A DNA stretch of 64,000 nucleotides from Wenxinia marina DSM 24838 (GCF_000379485.1 NZ_KB902283.1:1-64000), one strand, 5' to 3'. Shown: positions 33,134-43,745, counted from the first letter of the stretch. Notes: generated from the letters alone by a model not told the origin. Numbers and translations: made by a program.

Positions 33134-35830
33134 ATGGTTGGATCGAGCAAGATCCTCACGGTATCCTACGGCACGTTCTCGTGCACGCTGGAAGGGTTCG
33201 AGGATTCCTTCTCCACGATGAAGGCGATCGCGGAATATTTCCGCGACCTCGCCGCCGACGACAGGTATTTCGGCGCAGAGCCGCCGACCCCCGACGCCGA
33301 GATGCTGGCCCGAATCGCCGAGCGCGAGGTGTCGCGCCGGGTCGAGGCGCGCAGCGACAGCCGGGGAATCGTGCTCAGCGCGCTGGCCCCCGCAGCGGCG
33401 CCTCCTGCCCCCGCGGCCGAGGAGCCGACGCCCGAACCGGCCGCGCCCGCCGCCGCCGACGATCTTCCGCCGCCGGCCCACGCCGGCGCCGCGGACCAGG
33501 AGGAGCCGTCCGCCGGCGCCGCGGTCGGGGAGGACACCTCCCCACTGCTCGCGGCCGCCGCGCCGGCGGAGGCTCCCGCCCCTGCCGCTCCCGCCCCTGC
33601 CGCGTCTGCCCCAGGTACGACCGCCACCGCCGCCCCCGCGATGCCGCCCCTGGCCGACGACGACAGCGTCGCCGCCAAGCTGCGCCGCATCCGGGCGGTC
33701 GTCGGCCGCAATGCCGCCCCCGCGGCCCCCGTCGCCGCCGAGGACGGCGGCGAGGACGCGCCCATGGTCGGCTTCGCCAGCATGGACGACGAGGGCAGCT
33801 TCCCCGAGGCCGACTTCTCCGCCCCCGACAGCGACGTCCTGGACGGCGACCGGGCACGCGACGTCGCCGACGACACTGCCGACACCGCCGCAGCCGAGGA
33901 CGACATCGCCGCCGCGGACGCCGCGGCCATCGAGGATCCCGCCTCCGAGGACCGCGACGCCGACGCCGGAAAGGACGCTGGCGAATCGCTCCCCGAGGCC
34001 GTCGAAGCCGAGGCGTTCGAGAACGAGGCGGCGTTTCAGGACGACGCGGCCGACGCGCCGGACCAACCCGGCATGGCGGACCCCGCCGGGACCGAGCCCG
34101 AGGACGACACCGCCGGCCTCGTCGATCTCAGCGCCTACGTCGCCGGCACCTATGACGCGAGCGAGGCCGAGGAAGGCGACCTTCCCGTCGTCGGCGCGGC
34201 CGGCGAGGATACCGCCTCCGAGCCCGCGGGCGAGGACGACGACGAGGCCGCGCCGGCCACCTATGCCGACGCGGATGCGGACCTCGCCGATGCCGCCGAG
34301 GAGGAGGTCGACGACCTTCTCGCCCTCGACGCCGACGACGACGAGCCCGTGCGCGCCCGTGTCATCCGCATGAGCCGCAGCGACTTCGAGGCCGCCATCG
34401 CCCGCGTCCGCACGCCCGACACCGGCGACGACGAGGCGGAGAACGCGTTCGCCGAGGCCGCGCAGGACGACGAGGACGACGACGGCAACGCCGAGGAGGC
34501 CTTCGACGACGCCGCCTTCGACCCCGACCGCCTCGCGTCCGAGGACTACGCCGCCGGCACCCTCTCGGACGAGGACGAGGCCGAGCTGATGTCGGAACTC
34601 GCCGCGCTCGAGGCCGGGACGGACGAGGACGACGCCGCCGGCTTCTGGGACGAGGCCGTCCTCACCGACGACGATCTTGCCGGCCGCGACAGGGCCGCGA
34701 CGGAGACGGTCGACTCCTCGACCGTCGCCGCCCCGAACGACCATGCCGGGACCGACCTCGCCGCCGCCGACGACGACGACGACGACGACGACGACGAAAT
34801 CGAACGCACCCTCGCGGCCGCCCTCGCCGAGGACCGGACCGGGACGGACGAGCCGTTCGGGATCGAGCCCGCACCCGATCGGGAGAGCGAACTCCCCGCC
34901 AACGCTCTCTCCGCCGGGGACGAGGCCGAAGCGGTTCACGCCGAGACCGCCGCCGGGGCGGAAGACGCGGATCGCGACGATCGCGCCTGGCTCGACAGCG
35001 ACGACGAGGACGACGGCCTCGCGTCCGCGGGCGAAGCCGCCCGGCACGACGAGGCCCGGGTCGCCCCGCGGCACGACGACGAGGACGCCGATGCCGACGC
35101 CCCTGCCGCCGTGGACGACGCCGCCCGCTCGCGGCTGCAGCGCGAGCCCGAGGACGACGAGGATTCGATCTCGCGCCTGATGTCCCGCGCAGAGGGAGAG
35201 CTGTCGGCCCCCGAAGCCCGCTCGCGCCGCGAGGCGATGACCGGCCTCAAGGCCGCCGTCGCCGCCGCCGAGGCCGACCGACAGCTCGGCGACGGCAAGC
35301 GGCACACCGACGAGGCCGCCTTCCGCGACGACCTGCGCCAGGTGGTCCGACCGCGCCGTCCCGAAGCCGGGGCGGAGCATCGCTCGGAACGGCCGCGCCC
35401 GGCGCCGCTGAAGCTCGTCGCCTCCCAGCGGGTCGACCTGCCGGAGCCGAACGCCGACGCCCGCCCGGTCCAGCCGGTCCGCCCGCGCCGCGTCACCCTC
35501 GACGACGTGGCGGACAGCGCGCCCGCCGCGCCCGCGCCGAAGGCCGACACCGGCTTCGCCCAGTTCGCCTCCGAGATGGGCGCCCACGACCTGCCGGATC
35601 TGCTCGAGGCCGCGGCCGCCTACACCTCGTTCGTCGAGAAGGCGCCGGATTTCTCCCGGCCGCAACTCGTGAACAAGGTGCGCGAGATGGCGACCGGCGA
35701 GTTCAGCCGCGAGGACGAGCTGCGCTCCTTCGGCACGCTCCTGCGCCAGGGCCGGATCGCCAAGGTCCGCAACGGCCGCTTCGCCGTGACCGAGGCGACC
35801 CGCTTCCACCCAGAGCGCGCCGCCGGCTGA
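33134..35830 (+). CDS. Large, very acidic protein with structured-looking ends, unknown function
   Basis: 898 residues from ATG 33134 (905 from ATG 33113; both possible). Three parts. The first 60 residues (SSKILTVSYGTFSCTLEGFE, then KAIAEYFRDLAADDRYFG) look like a small folded domain. About 670 residues follow that are dominated by Asp, Glu, Ala, Gly and Pro with no hydrophobic core, so probably disordered. The last 80 residues (FAQFASEMGAHDLPDLLEAA, LRSFGTLLRQGRIAKVRNGR) look folded again and helical. No signal peptide or membrane span. A GAC repeat encodes nine Asp in a row at 34769-34795. I recall proteins with similar ends in Rhodobacterales annotated as hypothetical; no function is known to me. 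Confidence 0.8.
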   Translation: MVGSSKILTVSYGTFSCTLEGFEDSFSTMKAIAEYFRDLAADDRYFGAEPPTPDAEMLARIAEREVSRRVEARSDSRGIVLSALAPAAAPPAPAAEEPTPEPAAPAAADDLPPPAHAGAADQEEPSAGAAVGEDTSPLLAAAAPAEAPAPAAPAPAASAPGTTATAAPAMPPLADDDSVAAKLRRIRAVVGRNAAPAAPVAAEDGGEDAPMVGFASMDDEGSFPEADFSAPDSDVLDGDRARDVADDTADTAAAEDDIAAADAAAIEDPASEDRDADAGKDAGESLPEAVEAEAFENEAAFQDDAADAPDQPGMADPAGTEPEDDTAGLVDLSAYVAGTYDASEAEEGDLPVVGAAGEDTASEPAGEDDDEAAPATYADADADLADAAEEEVDDLLALDADDDEPVRARVIRMSRSDFEAAIARVRTPDTGDDEAENAFAEAAQDDEDDDGNAEEAFDDAAFDPDRLASEDYAAGTLSDEDEAELMSELAALEAGTDEDDAAGFWDEAVLTDDDLAGRDRAATETVDSSTVAAPNDHAGTDLAAADDDDDDDDDEIERTLAAALAEDRTGTDEPFGIEPAPDRESELPANALSAGDEAEAVHAETAAGAEDADRDDRAWLDSDDEDDGLASAGEAARHDEARVAPRHDDEDADADAPAAVDDAARSRLQREPEDDEDSISRLMSRAEGELSAPEARSRREAMTGLKAAVAAAEADRQLGDGKRHTDEAAFRDDLRQVVRPRRPEAGAEHRSERPRPAPLKLVASQRVDLPEPNADARPVQPVRPRRVTLDDVADSAPAAPAPKADTGFAQFASEMGAHDLPDLLEAAAAYTSFVEKAPDFSRPQLVNKVREMATGEFSREDELRSFGTLLRQGRIAKVRNGRFAVTEATRFHPERAAG
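34769..34795 (+). repeat. (GAC)9 coding microsatellite
   Basis: Nine uninterrupted GAC codons encode nine Asp within the disordered region of the acidic protein. Unit changes would keep the frame, so length can vary without loss of the protein. Confidence 0.9.
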
Positions 35831-36143
35831 CCGCGGCCAGCCTCACGAAATGCGGAAACGGGCTCCCTCGCGGGGGCCCGTTCCCGTTTCTGCCTCCGCG
35901 TCGTCCCGCCCTCTCCCCACGCCGGACGGCGCCGAACGGGCGGCACCCTGCCCTTCGCATGTCACCCAAATACGCTGGCCGGCCCATCCACCCCGGGCCG
36001 CGCCCGAGGGGTCTCCCCACGGACGCAGCCACGGCCGCCCCCCCTCCCGTCGTGGCGCCCGGGCTGCCACGCGCGGCCCGAGCCGAGGGCCGCAAGGCCC
36101 GCAGGCGAGACAAGAAGAACGCGGCGCCAGCCGCTCCGCCGGA
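35831..36143. other. 313-base region between the acidic protein and DUF2842
   Basis: Begins with a terminator-like hairpin (35857-35882). The remainder is GC-rich with no supported gene; it includes CCCAAATACG at 35965, the only AT-richer spot. The facing gene is on the minus strand, so this is a convergent 3' region. Confidence 0.55.
35857..35882. terminator. Terminator hairpin after the acidic-protein gene
   Basis: AACGGGC (35857-35863) pairs with GCCCGTT (35876-35882) around a loop that itself can pair (CCC with GGG). An alternative longer pairing, GAAACGGG with CCCGTTTC (to 35890), overlaps it. Confidence 0.65.
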
Positions 36144-36359
36144 TCAGGCGTCTGGATCGTGCCGGCCGACGCCGCGGAAGATCGCCCGGAACGGCAGCGC
36201 CCAGACGATGCCGAGCGCCACGTAGATCGCGAATTCCAGCCAGATCGGCGGCCGGTCGAACAGGTTCACGATCGTCACCGCGACCACGATGTAGGCCGGC
36301 AGCCCGATCACCAGGATCAGCAGCGACAGCCGCTTGCGGGCCTTGTGCGACAGCGCCAT
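36144..36359 (-). CDS. DUF2842 small membrane protein
   Basis: 71 residues, two predicted membrane helices (LSLLILVIGLPAYIVVAVTI and WLEFAIYVALGIVWALPF) after a basic N terminus [13 protein letters not shown]2842 is found in alphaproteobacteria, often next to purA. The ATG overlaps the purA stop by one base (TGATG), so it is co-translated with adenylosuccinate synthetase. Function unknown. Confidence 0.85.
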   Translation of the reverse strand: MALSHKARKRLSLLILVIGLPAYIVVAVTIVNLFDRPPIWLEFAIYVALGIVWALPFRAIFRGVGRHDPDA

Positions 36360-37651
36360 CAGTCGGCGAACGGGTCGGTGACGAGGATCGTGTCCTCGCG
36401 CTCGGGCGAGGTCGAGACCATGGCCACCGGGCAGCCGATCAGCTCCTCGATGCGGCGGATGTACTTGATCGCCTGCGCCGGCAGGTCCGCCCAGGATCGC
36501 GCGCCGACGGTGCTCTCGCTCCACCCTTCCATTTCCTCGTAGACCGGCGTGCAGCGCGCCTGCCGGTCGGCGGCGGTGGGCAGGTAGTCGTAACGCTCGC
36601 CGTCCAATTCGTAGCCGGTGCAGATCTTCAGCCGCTCGAATCCGTCGAGGACGTCCAGCTTGGTCAGCGAGATGCCGTTGACGCCGGACGTCGCGCAGGT
36701 CTGCCGCACCAGGCAGGCGTCGAACCAGCCGCAGCGGCGCTTGCGCCCGGTGGTCGTGCCGAACTCGTGCCCCCGCTCGCCCAGCCGCTGGCCGTCCTCG
36801 TCCAGCAGTTCCGACGGAAACGGCCCCTCGCCGACGCGCGTCGTGTAGGCCTTGACGATGCCGAGGACGAAGTCGATCGCGCCGGGCCCGATCCCCGTCC
36901 CCGTCGCCGCCTGACCGGCGATGACGTTGGACGAGGTCACGTAAGGGTAGGTGCCGAAGTCGATGTCGAGGAGCGCGCCCTGCGCCCCCTCGAACAGGAT
37001 GCGCTTGCCGGCGCGCCGCGCCTCGGTCAGCACCTTCCAGACCGGGGCGGCATATTCCAGGATCGCCGGCGCGATCTCGCGCAGCCGCGCCAGCAGGTCG
37101 GCACGGTCCACCGCCTCCAGCCCCAGCCCGGCGCGCAGCGCGTTGTGGTGCACGAGGGCGCGGTCCACCCGCAGCTCCAGCGTGGCGTCGTCGGCGAGGT
37201 CGGCGACCCGGATCGCCCGGCGCCCGACCTTGTCCTCGTAGGCCGGGCCGATACCGCGGCCCGTCGTGCCGATCTTGGCGACGGAGTTCTGGCTCTCGCG
37301 CGCGCGGTCCAGTTCGCCGTGGAACGGCAGGATCAGCGGCACGTTCTCGGCGATCATCAGCGTCTCGGGGGTGATCTCGATCCCTTGCCCGCGGATGCCC
37401 TCGATCTCGCCGATCAGGTGCCAGGGATCGAGGACCACGCCGTTGCCGATGACCGACAGCTTGCCGCCCCGGACTACGCCCGACGGCAGCGCGTGCAGCT
37501 TGTAGACCTCGTCGCCCACGACGAGCGTGTGGCCGGCATTGTGCCCGCCCTGGAAGCGCGCGACGACGTCCGCCCGCTCGCTCAGCCAGTCGACGATCTT
37601 GCCCTTGCCCTCGTCACCCCACTGGGTGCCCACGACGACCACGTTGGCCAT
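36359..37651 (-). CDS. purA: Adenylosuccinate synthetase
   Basis: 430 residues, the normal length. GDEGKGK at 12-18 is the GTP loop with catalytic D13, and H41 in QGGHNAGHT is the general acid; [17 protein letters not shown] and [18 protein letters not shown] are the IMP-binding and switch segments. Joins IMP and aspartate with GTP hydrolysis in AMP synthesis. A GGGGAG Shine-Dalgarno is six bases before the ATG. Minus-strand TATACG at 37688-37683 is a plausible -10 box. Confidence 0.97.
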   Translation of the reverse strand: MANVVVVGTQWGDEGKGKIVDWLSERADVVARFQGGHNAGHTLVVGDEVYKLHALPSGVVRGGKLSVIGNGVVLDPWHLIGEIEGIRGQGIEITPETLMIAENVPLILPFHGELDRARESQNSVAKIGTTGRGIGPAYEDKVGRRAIRVADLADDATLELRVDRALVHHNALRAGLGLEAVDRADLLARLREIAPAILEYAAPVWKVLTEARRAGKRILFEGAQGALLDIDFGTYPYVTSSNVIAGQAATGTGIGPGAIDFVLGIVKAYTTRVGEGPFPSELLDEDGQRLGERGHEFGTTTGRKRRCGWFDACLVRQTCATSGVNGISLTKLDVLDGFERLKICTGYELDGERYDYLPTAADRQARCTPVYEEMEGWSESTVGARSWADLPAQAIKYIRRIEELIGCPVAMVSTSPEREDTILVTDPFAD

Positions 37652-37835
37652 TGATACTCCCCTCGTCCGCCGGACCGGCGCCCGTATAGGCGAGGACGCG
37701 GGCGGACGGAACAGCGACTTGGCCGTGGCCATGCCGCCGCGCCCGGACGTCCCGCGCGGCCGCAGGACGCCCGGACGCTTGGCCCCGGCCGTCCGTCTGA
37801 ATAACGTCGGCGCCGGGAACAGGACGGAGAAGACA

Positions 37836-38231
37836 ATGGGGTTCGTCTGGCGCTGGCTCTTCGCGTTCGCGCTTCTGGCGGCGACGTACAACCCGACGGA
37901 GCTGAACTTCATCTCCTGGGCGACGCGGAACTACGCGACCGAGACGCCGCTGACCGTGCTGTTCGCGCTCGTCCTCGTCGTGGCCTACATCGTCTACCTG
38001 ACGGCGACCCTGCGCTCCATCGGGGCGCTGGGCATGGCGCTGGTGGTCGCGCTCGTCGCGGCCCTCGTCTGGGTGCTGGTGGACCGCGGCCTCATCAGCC
38101 TGCAGAATCCGTCGGTGAACACCTGGATCGGGCTGTTCGGGATGTCGCTGGTCCTCGCCATCGGCATGTACTGGTCGATCCTGTGGCGCCGCCTGTCCGG
38201 TCAGCTCGAGGTCGACGACAACGATGGATGA
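37836..38231 (+). CDS. DUF6524 membrane protein
   Basis: 131 residues, four predicted membrane helices: an N-terminal [60 protein letters not shown] and [20 protein letters not shown]. The start has GGAG eight bases upstream. Divergent from purA. The last eight bases overlap the following HhH gene. Family is uncharacterised; the [15 protein letters not shown] motif at the first loop is its hallmark. Confidence 0.8.
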   Translation: MGFVWRWLFAFALLAATYNPTELNFISWATRNYATETPLTVLFALVLVVAYIVYLTATLRSIGALGMALVVALVAALVWVLVDRGLISLQNPSVNTWIGLFGMSLVLAIGMYWSILWRRLSGQLEVDDNDG

Positions 38232-38439
38232 CACCCGCCCCTCCGCCGGCCTGCCGCCCGGCCTGTCCCGGCCGGCGCGCCGGGCGCTGGAGGGCGCCGG
38301 CGCCAGCACGCTGGAGGACGTGGCCCGGATGACCGAGGACGCGGTGCGCGGGCTGCACGGGATGGGGCCCAAGGGAATCGGCCAGCTGCGCGAGGCGCTG
38401 GCGGCGCGCGGCCTGCATTTCCGCGCTCCGGCGCCCTGA
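38224..38439 (+). CDS. Small helix-hairpin-helix protein
   Basis: 71 residues. The core LSRPARRALEGAGASTLEDV, then LHGMGPKGIGQLREAL, is a helix-hairpin-helix fold of the RNA polymerase alpha C-terminal type, expected to bind DNA non-specifically. Overlaps the DUF6524 stop by eight bases and is followed one base later by a small membrane-protein gene, so it belongs to that short operon. Function unknown. Confidence 0.75.
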   Translation: MDDTRPSAGLPPGLSRPARRALEGAGASTLEDVARMTEDAVRGLHGMGPKGIGQLREALAARGLHFRAPAP

Positions 38440-38440
38440 G

Positions 38441-38572
38441 ATGCGGACCCTCGCCTGGATCCTCGGCATCCTGGCGGTGATCTGCCTCGCCGGCGGGATG
38501 GGCGCGGCGCAGAAGGCGGGCCTCCTGTGGCAGTCCGGCCGGGGGCTGGAACCGCAGCAGGCGGTGATGTGA
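38441..38572 (+). CDS. 43-residue single-span membrane protein (first part of a split frame)
   Basis: MRTLAWILGILAVICLAGGM is one membrane helix with a short polar tail. Starts one base after the HhH stop. It ends at TGA 38570-38572, but the same frame continues without another stop for 135 codons, encoding three more hydrophobic helices. Either a real short gene or the first part of a gene interrupted by a stop. Confidence 0.45.
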   Translation: MRTLAWILGILAVICLAGGMGAAQKAGLLWQSGRGLEPQQAVM

Positions 38573-38977
38573 GGCGTCGCCTCGATCCTGCCGATCCTCA
38601 TCGGTCTCGTCCTCGGCCTCGGCGCGGTGGCCGCCGGTCTCGCCGCGCGCCGGCGGCGGGAGGGGTCGCGTCCGCCCGGGCCGGTCCGCCTGTGGGCCGG
38701 CCGCGGCCTGATCGCCGTCGGCGTGGCCTGGCCGGCGTGGCAGGTCGCGCAGGCGGTCCGCGACCTGATGGCCCTCCGCGAGAGTGCGGCGGAGGCGGGG
38801 GCGCCGCCGCCGGCGCTCGGCGCGCTCGGCACGGCGCTGATCGCGGCGCCCGGCCCGCTGATCTTCGGCCTCCTCCTGATCTGCGCCGGCCTGCTGGTCC
38901 GCGGCCGCGGCGCCGCCGCGCCGCCGCTCGGCCCAGGCGGGCGGAGCGGGGTTGCGGGCCCGCCCCCGACCCTCTAG
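38573..38977 (+). CDS. Small membrane protein downstream of an in-frame TGA
   Basis: The frame after TGA 38570-38572 encodes three hydrophobic stretches: ASILPILIGLVLGLGAVAAG, AGRGLIAVGVAWPAWQVAQ and LIAAPGPLIFGLLLICAGLL. The first ATG/GTG in this part is GTG 38627, which would drop half of the first helix. So either translation begins at a rarer codon, or this is the second half of a gene broken by TGA. No family recognised. Confidence 0.35.
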   Translation, partial: GVASILPILIGLVLGLGAVAAGLAARRRREGSRPPGPVRLWAGRGLIAVGVAWPAWQVAQAVRDLMALRESAAEAGAPPPALGALGTALIAAPGPLIFGLLLICAGLLVRGRGAAAPPLGPGGRSGVAGPPPTL

Positions 38978-39017
38978 ATACGCCGCGGTCCGGCACCGGC
39001 GAACACAGCGAGCGTCA

Positions 39018-39383
39018 ATGGAAAACGTCATCCTCATCGTCCATCTGATCCTCGCGCTGTCGCTGATCGTCATCGTCCTGATGCAGCGGTCCGAAGGCGG
39101 CGGCCTCGGGATCGGCGGCGGCGGTGGCGGGGCGATGACCGGCCGTTCGGCGGCGACGGCCCTCGGCAAGGCCACGTGGATCCTCGCCATCGCCTTCATC
39201 TGCACCTCCATCGCGCTCACCATCATCGCCGCCCGCAACGACGCCGGCGCCTCGGTGATCGACCGGCTGCAGGACGCGCCCGCGCCCGCGACGGAAGCGC
39301 CGGCCGACCTCGGCACCGGCGACGGCCTGCTGCCGCCGACGGCCGGCGGCGGCGACGCGCCGCTCGTGCCCGACGCCGACTGA
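39018..39383 (+). CDS. secG: Preprotein translocase subunit SecG
   Basis: 121 residues. Two membrane helices (VILIVHLILALSLIVIVLMQ and WILAIAFICTSIALTIIAA) flank a glycine-rich loop (GGGLGIGGGGGG), the SecG pattern. The C-terminal acidic, proline-rich tail of about 45 residues is common in alphaproteobacteria. Part of SecYEG in the inner membrane. The CTP synthase gene follows at 144 bases, a pairing common in this group. Confidence 0.93.
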   Translation: MENVILIVHLILALSLIVIVLMQRSEGGGLGIGGGGGGAMTGRSAATALGKATWILAIAFICTSIALTIIAARNDAGASVIDRLQDAPAPATEAPADLGTGDGLLPPTAGGGDAPLVPDAD

Positions 39384-39527
39384 CGGAAACGGGGCGCTGC
39401 CCCTCTACATCTTGCGGAGGCGGTTGCGGCGCCCCGCTTCATCTATTATTGCTGGAGTCCCGTGGGGCGGCGAGATTCGCATCTGGCCTCCGCGCTGATC
39501 TGGCGGACTTGCGGGGAAATCGGACAT

Positions 39528-41171
<1,644 letters not shown>

Positions 41172-41185
41172 CGCCGGCCCGCGAA

Positions 41186-41239
41186 GAAATTTCGACGAAA
41201 TTTCATCCGCGCCAGAGGGAAGTTCGTCGAATTTCCCTC
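41186..41239. repeat. Two back-to-back palindromes after pyrG
   Basis: GAAATTTCG-A-CGAAATTTC (41186-41204) is perfect. GAGGGAAGTTCG-T-CGAATTTCCCTC (41215-41239) has one G-T pair in 12. Both share the centre TTCG-W-CGAA. They are much AT-richer than the surroundings and precede the pyrG terminator. Confidence 0.7.
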
Positions 41240-41259
41240 GCGCTTACCGAACGAAAGAA

Positions 41260-41281
41260 GGGCCAGCCTTTCGGCCGGCCC
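41260..41281. terminator. Terminator between pyrG and the EF-hand gene
   Basis: GGGCC-A-GCC pairs with GGC-C-GGCCC around a TTTC loop, one internal mismatch. It serves the convergent pyrG and EF-hand genes. Confidence 0.7.
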
Positions 41282-41306
41282 CTCCTCTCGGGAAAGACGT
41301 CCGGGG

Positions 41307-41885
41307 TCAGGAGCTCCAGAAGCCCTCATCGCCCATGTCGGTCTCGACACCGGCCAGGCCGGGTTCCTGGATGTAGCCGGCGCCGGTGGGATCGTAGCCA
41401 CCGTAGACGCCGCCCGAGAATTCCTCCTCGTTCAGCATTCCGTCGCTATCGATGTCCCAATCGTTCAGGACCGGCGTGTCGGCGAACCCGGTCCGGAATT
41501 CGTCACGGGTCAGCAGGCCGTCCGCATCGACGTCCCAGCCCGCGTAGTCCGACGTCCAGTCCGCGCCCGCGGACCAACGACCCTCGGGGCCGAAATCGGT
41601 CTGCGCGCTCTCGAACTCCGAACCGGCGAGCTCGGCGTTCATGTCGGCGTCGTAGCGGTCATACGCGCCCCCCGCGAGTTCGTCCTGGTCTATCATGCCG
41701 TCGTCGTTGGCATCCCAGTTGGCGAAGACGCCGGCGTCGCCGACGCTCTGCGTGAACTCGTCGCGGGTCAGCGTGCCGTCACCGTCGAGGTCCCAGTCGC
41801 TCGCGGTCTGGGCGAGCGTCGGGCCGGCGACGAGGGCCAGCGCGGTGCCGAGGGCGAGGGTGGTGTTCTTGTCGAGGCGGAGCAT
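41307..41885 (-). CDS. Secreted EF-hand calcium-binding protein
   Basis: 192 residues. Signal peptide to about residue 25 (TLALGTALALVAGPTLAQ). Four EF-hand loops with the DxDxDG pattern: DLDGDGTLTRDEF, DANDDGMIDQDEL, DVDADGLLTRDEF and DIDSDGMLNEEEF. They form two similar halves joined by a Tyr/Gly/Asp segment, so the gene arose by duplication. Predicted to bind calcium in the periplasm or outside the cell. Function beyond that is unknown. Confidence 0.88.
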   Translation of the reverse strand: MLRLDKNTTLALGTALALVAGPTLAQTASDWDLDGDGTLTRDEFTQSVGDAGVFANWDANDDGMIDQDELAGGAYDRYDADMNAELAGSEFESAQTDFGPEGRWSAGADWTSDYAGWDVDADGLLTRDEFRTGFADTPVLNDWDIDSDGMLNEEEFSGGVYGGYDPTGAGYIQEPGLAGVETDMGDEGFWSS

Positions 41886-42016
41886 GTGCGTCCTCCTTCG
41901 GTGTGTCTCGGCGGGCAGGAGGCCCGCCGTCCGTCACACCAACGATGGCCGCAAGGCGCCGTTCCGGCCTTTCGGGGTCCGGGCTTCAAGTGCCCGTGAG
42001 GCCCCGCTCCCGCCCG

Positions 42017-42751
42017 TCAGAACCGCAGGTCGAAGACCCGCGTCACCCCCAGCGAGACGCTGACCTGCTCGTCGTCCAGCGTGAGCGGGCTGTCCGCCGC
42101 GCTGTCCTGCAGCCGGTCGTAGCGGGCGTCGCCGTAAAGGCTCCACGCGGGGGCGAAACGCCAGTCGAAGCCCGCCTCGAGCCCGGCCGAGATCAGCCCG
42201 CCCTCCGCCTCGTAGCCGACCCGCGGGTCGTCGAAGTAGTAGGCGGCGTAGTCGTCCGAGCCGTACAGGACCCGCGGCCCCAGCGTCAGCACGAGATCCG
42301 GCTGCACCCGGACCACGGCGTCGATTCCCGCCTCGGCGACGACGCTCTCGTGCCCGGTCACGCCGTAGCGCACCGCCGCGAAGGCCTCGTAGCCCGGACC
42401 GGCATAGCTGATCTGCCCGCCCAGCTCGACGGACTGGTCGAGGTCGGGCAGGCCGGCGAGTTCGGGGTAGTCCTCCGCCGTCCGCTCCGGCACCAGCCGG
42501 AACGACGCGCCGAAGCCGAGGCCGCTGGCCGGGGCATAGGGGTCGGGATCGCCGAACTCGAACCCGCCGATCCGGCCGTAGGCGAAGGAGAAGGCGAAGT
42601 CCGGCCCCAGCTCGGACTCGCCCGAGCCGAAATAGCCGGGCGTCGAGGCGACGCCGCCGCCGAGGCGGAAGACCAGGCGGTTGCCGCTCTCCTGCGCCGC
42701 GGCGGCGGCGGGCGCGAGGGCGAGGGCGGCGAGGAGGGCGGAACGGATCAT
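42017..42751 (-). CDS. MipA/OmpV-family outer-membrane protein
   Basis: 244 residues with a signal peptide (LLAALALAPAAAAAQ). The mature part shows alternating hydrophobic beta strands, a GGGVASTPGYFGSGESELGP opening typical of MipA/OmpV, and a C-terminal phenylalanine (FDLRF) needed for BAM-dependent assembly. Outer membrane beta-barrel. Start ATG 42751 preferred over the much longer frame upstream, which has no signal peptide. MipA family members are linked to murein scaffolding or porin function; role here unknown. Confidence 0.88.
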   Translation of the reverse strand: MIRSALLAALALAPAAAAAQESGNRLVFRLGGGVASTPGYFGSGESELGPDFAFSFAYGRIGGFEFGDPDPYAPASGLGFGASFRLVPERTAEDYPELAGLPDLDQSVELGGQISYAGPGYEAFAAVRYGVTGHESVVAEAGIDAVVRVQPDLVLTLGPRVLYGSDDYAAYYFDDPRVGYEAEGGLISAGLEAGFDWRFAPAWSLYGDARYDRLQDSAADSPLTLDDEQVSVSLGVTRVFDLRF

Positions 42752-42850
42752 GGGGGCTCTCGGACACGGAACGGGGATGAACCCAAGCCTAGCGGTCCGG
42801 CGCGCCGCGGCAAGCTTGCCGGCCGGGCCGCGCGCGCCTAAAGGCAGGCG

Positions 42851-43627
42851 ATGCTCAGCTACCAGCACGCCTACCATGCCGGAAACCTCGCCGACGTGCA
42901 CAAGCACGCGTTGCTGGCGTGGATGCTGGACTACATGGCGCGGAAGCCGAAACCCCTCACCTACATCGAGACCCACGCCGGCCGCGCTCTCTACGACCTC
43001 TCCGCGCCGGAGGCCGCGAAGACCGGCGAGGCGGCAGGCGGGATCGTGCGCGCCGCCGACCGGTTCGACGCGGACCACCCCTACGCGCGCACCCTGACCG
43101 CCATCCGCGCCGCGCACGGCCCCGACGCCTACCCCGGCTCGCCCGCGATCGCCGCCCACCTGCTGCGCCCGGACGACCGGATGCGGCTGGCCGAGCTGCA
43201 CCCGCAGGAACACGCCGCCCTCGCCGCCGCCCTCGGCCGCCGCGCCGTGGTCGAGCAGCGCGACGGCGTGGAGATGGCCCGCGCCGTCTGCCCGCCCGAC
43301 CCGGCGCGGGGGCTGCTGCTGTGCGACCCCTCGTGGGAGATCAAGACGGACTACGAGACGATGCCCGACCTGTTCCGCCGCCTCGCGAAGCGCTGGCCCG
43401 TCGGCATCCTCGTCCTGTGGTATCCGCTGCTGGAGCAGGCGCCGCACGCCCCGATGGTGGAGCGGCTGGCCGCCGACCACCCGGCCGCCCTCCGCTCCGA
43501 GGTGACCTTCCCGCCGGTCCGCCCCGGCCACCGCATGCGCGGCTCCGGCCTGTTCGTGGTGAACCCGCCCTGGGGCCTCGTGGGCGAGGCGGAGCGCCTC
43601 GCCGCCCGCTTCGCAACCCTCGCCTGA
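42851..43627 (+). CDS. rlmJ: 23S rRNA (adenine(2030)-N6)-methyltransferase
   Basis: 258 residues. N-terminal MLSYQHAYHAGNLADVHKH is the family signature. THAGRALYDL is the SAM-binding part and the catalytic motif reads DPSW (from D159) where E. coli RlmJ has DPPY. Trp for Tyr keeps an aromatic ring over the target base. Methylates A2030 of 23S rRNA. Stand-alone gene; a 99-base gap separates it from the divergent MipA-like gene. Confidence 0.9.
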   Translation: MLSYQHAYHAGNLADVHKHALLAWMLDYMARKPKPLTYIETHAGRALYDLSAPEAAKTGEAAGGIVRAADRFDADHPYARTLTAIRAAHGPDAYPGSPAIAAHLLRPDDRMRLAELHPQEHAALAAALGRRAVVEQRDGVEMARAVCPPDPARGLLLCDPSWEIKTDYETMPDLFRRLAKRWPVGILVLWYPLLEQAPHAPMVERLAADHPAALRSEVTFPPVRPGHRMRGSGLFVVNPPWGLVGEAERLAARFATLA

Positions 43628-43724
43628 GCCACGCGGGGACCACCCGCCGGCCTCAGCCACGCCAGCGGCCCGGCCGCGACCTGCCGCCGCCCGGTCAGGC
43701 CCTCCCTCCGGTCCAGGAATACCC

Positions 43725-43745
43725 GCCCCGGCCCTGCGCCGGGGC
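43725..43745. repeat. Single REP-like palindrome
   Basis: GCCCCGGC (43725-43732) against GCCGGGGC (43738-43745), 5-base loop CCTGC. Same family as the paired units at 0.3, 22.7, 28.5 and 54.6 kb, but unpaired here. Confidence 0.6.

Noticed and set aside
34769-34795. GAC repeats as a CRISPR or tandem regulatory array
   Set aside because: No spacers; it is a run of Asp codons within an acidic coding region.
32999-35809. A 936-codon open frame antisense to the acidic protein
   Set aside because: The GAC/GCC-rich coding strand yields a Val/Gly-rich antisense product (GAC read backwards is GTC) with no start site or domain. It is a composition artefact.
38570-38572. TGA read as selenocysteine
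   Set aside because: No SECIS-like hairpin follows in the right place and no selenoprotein family matches.
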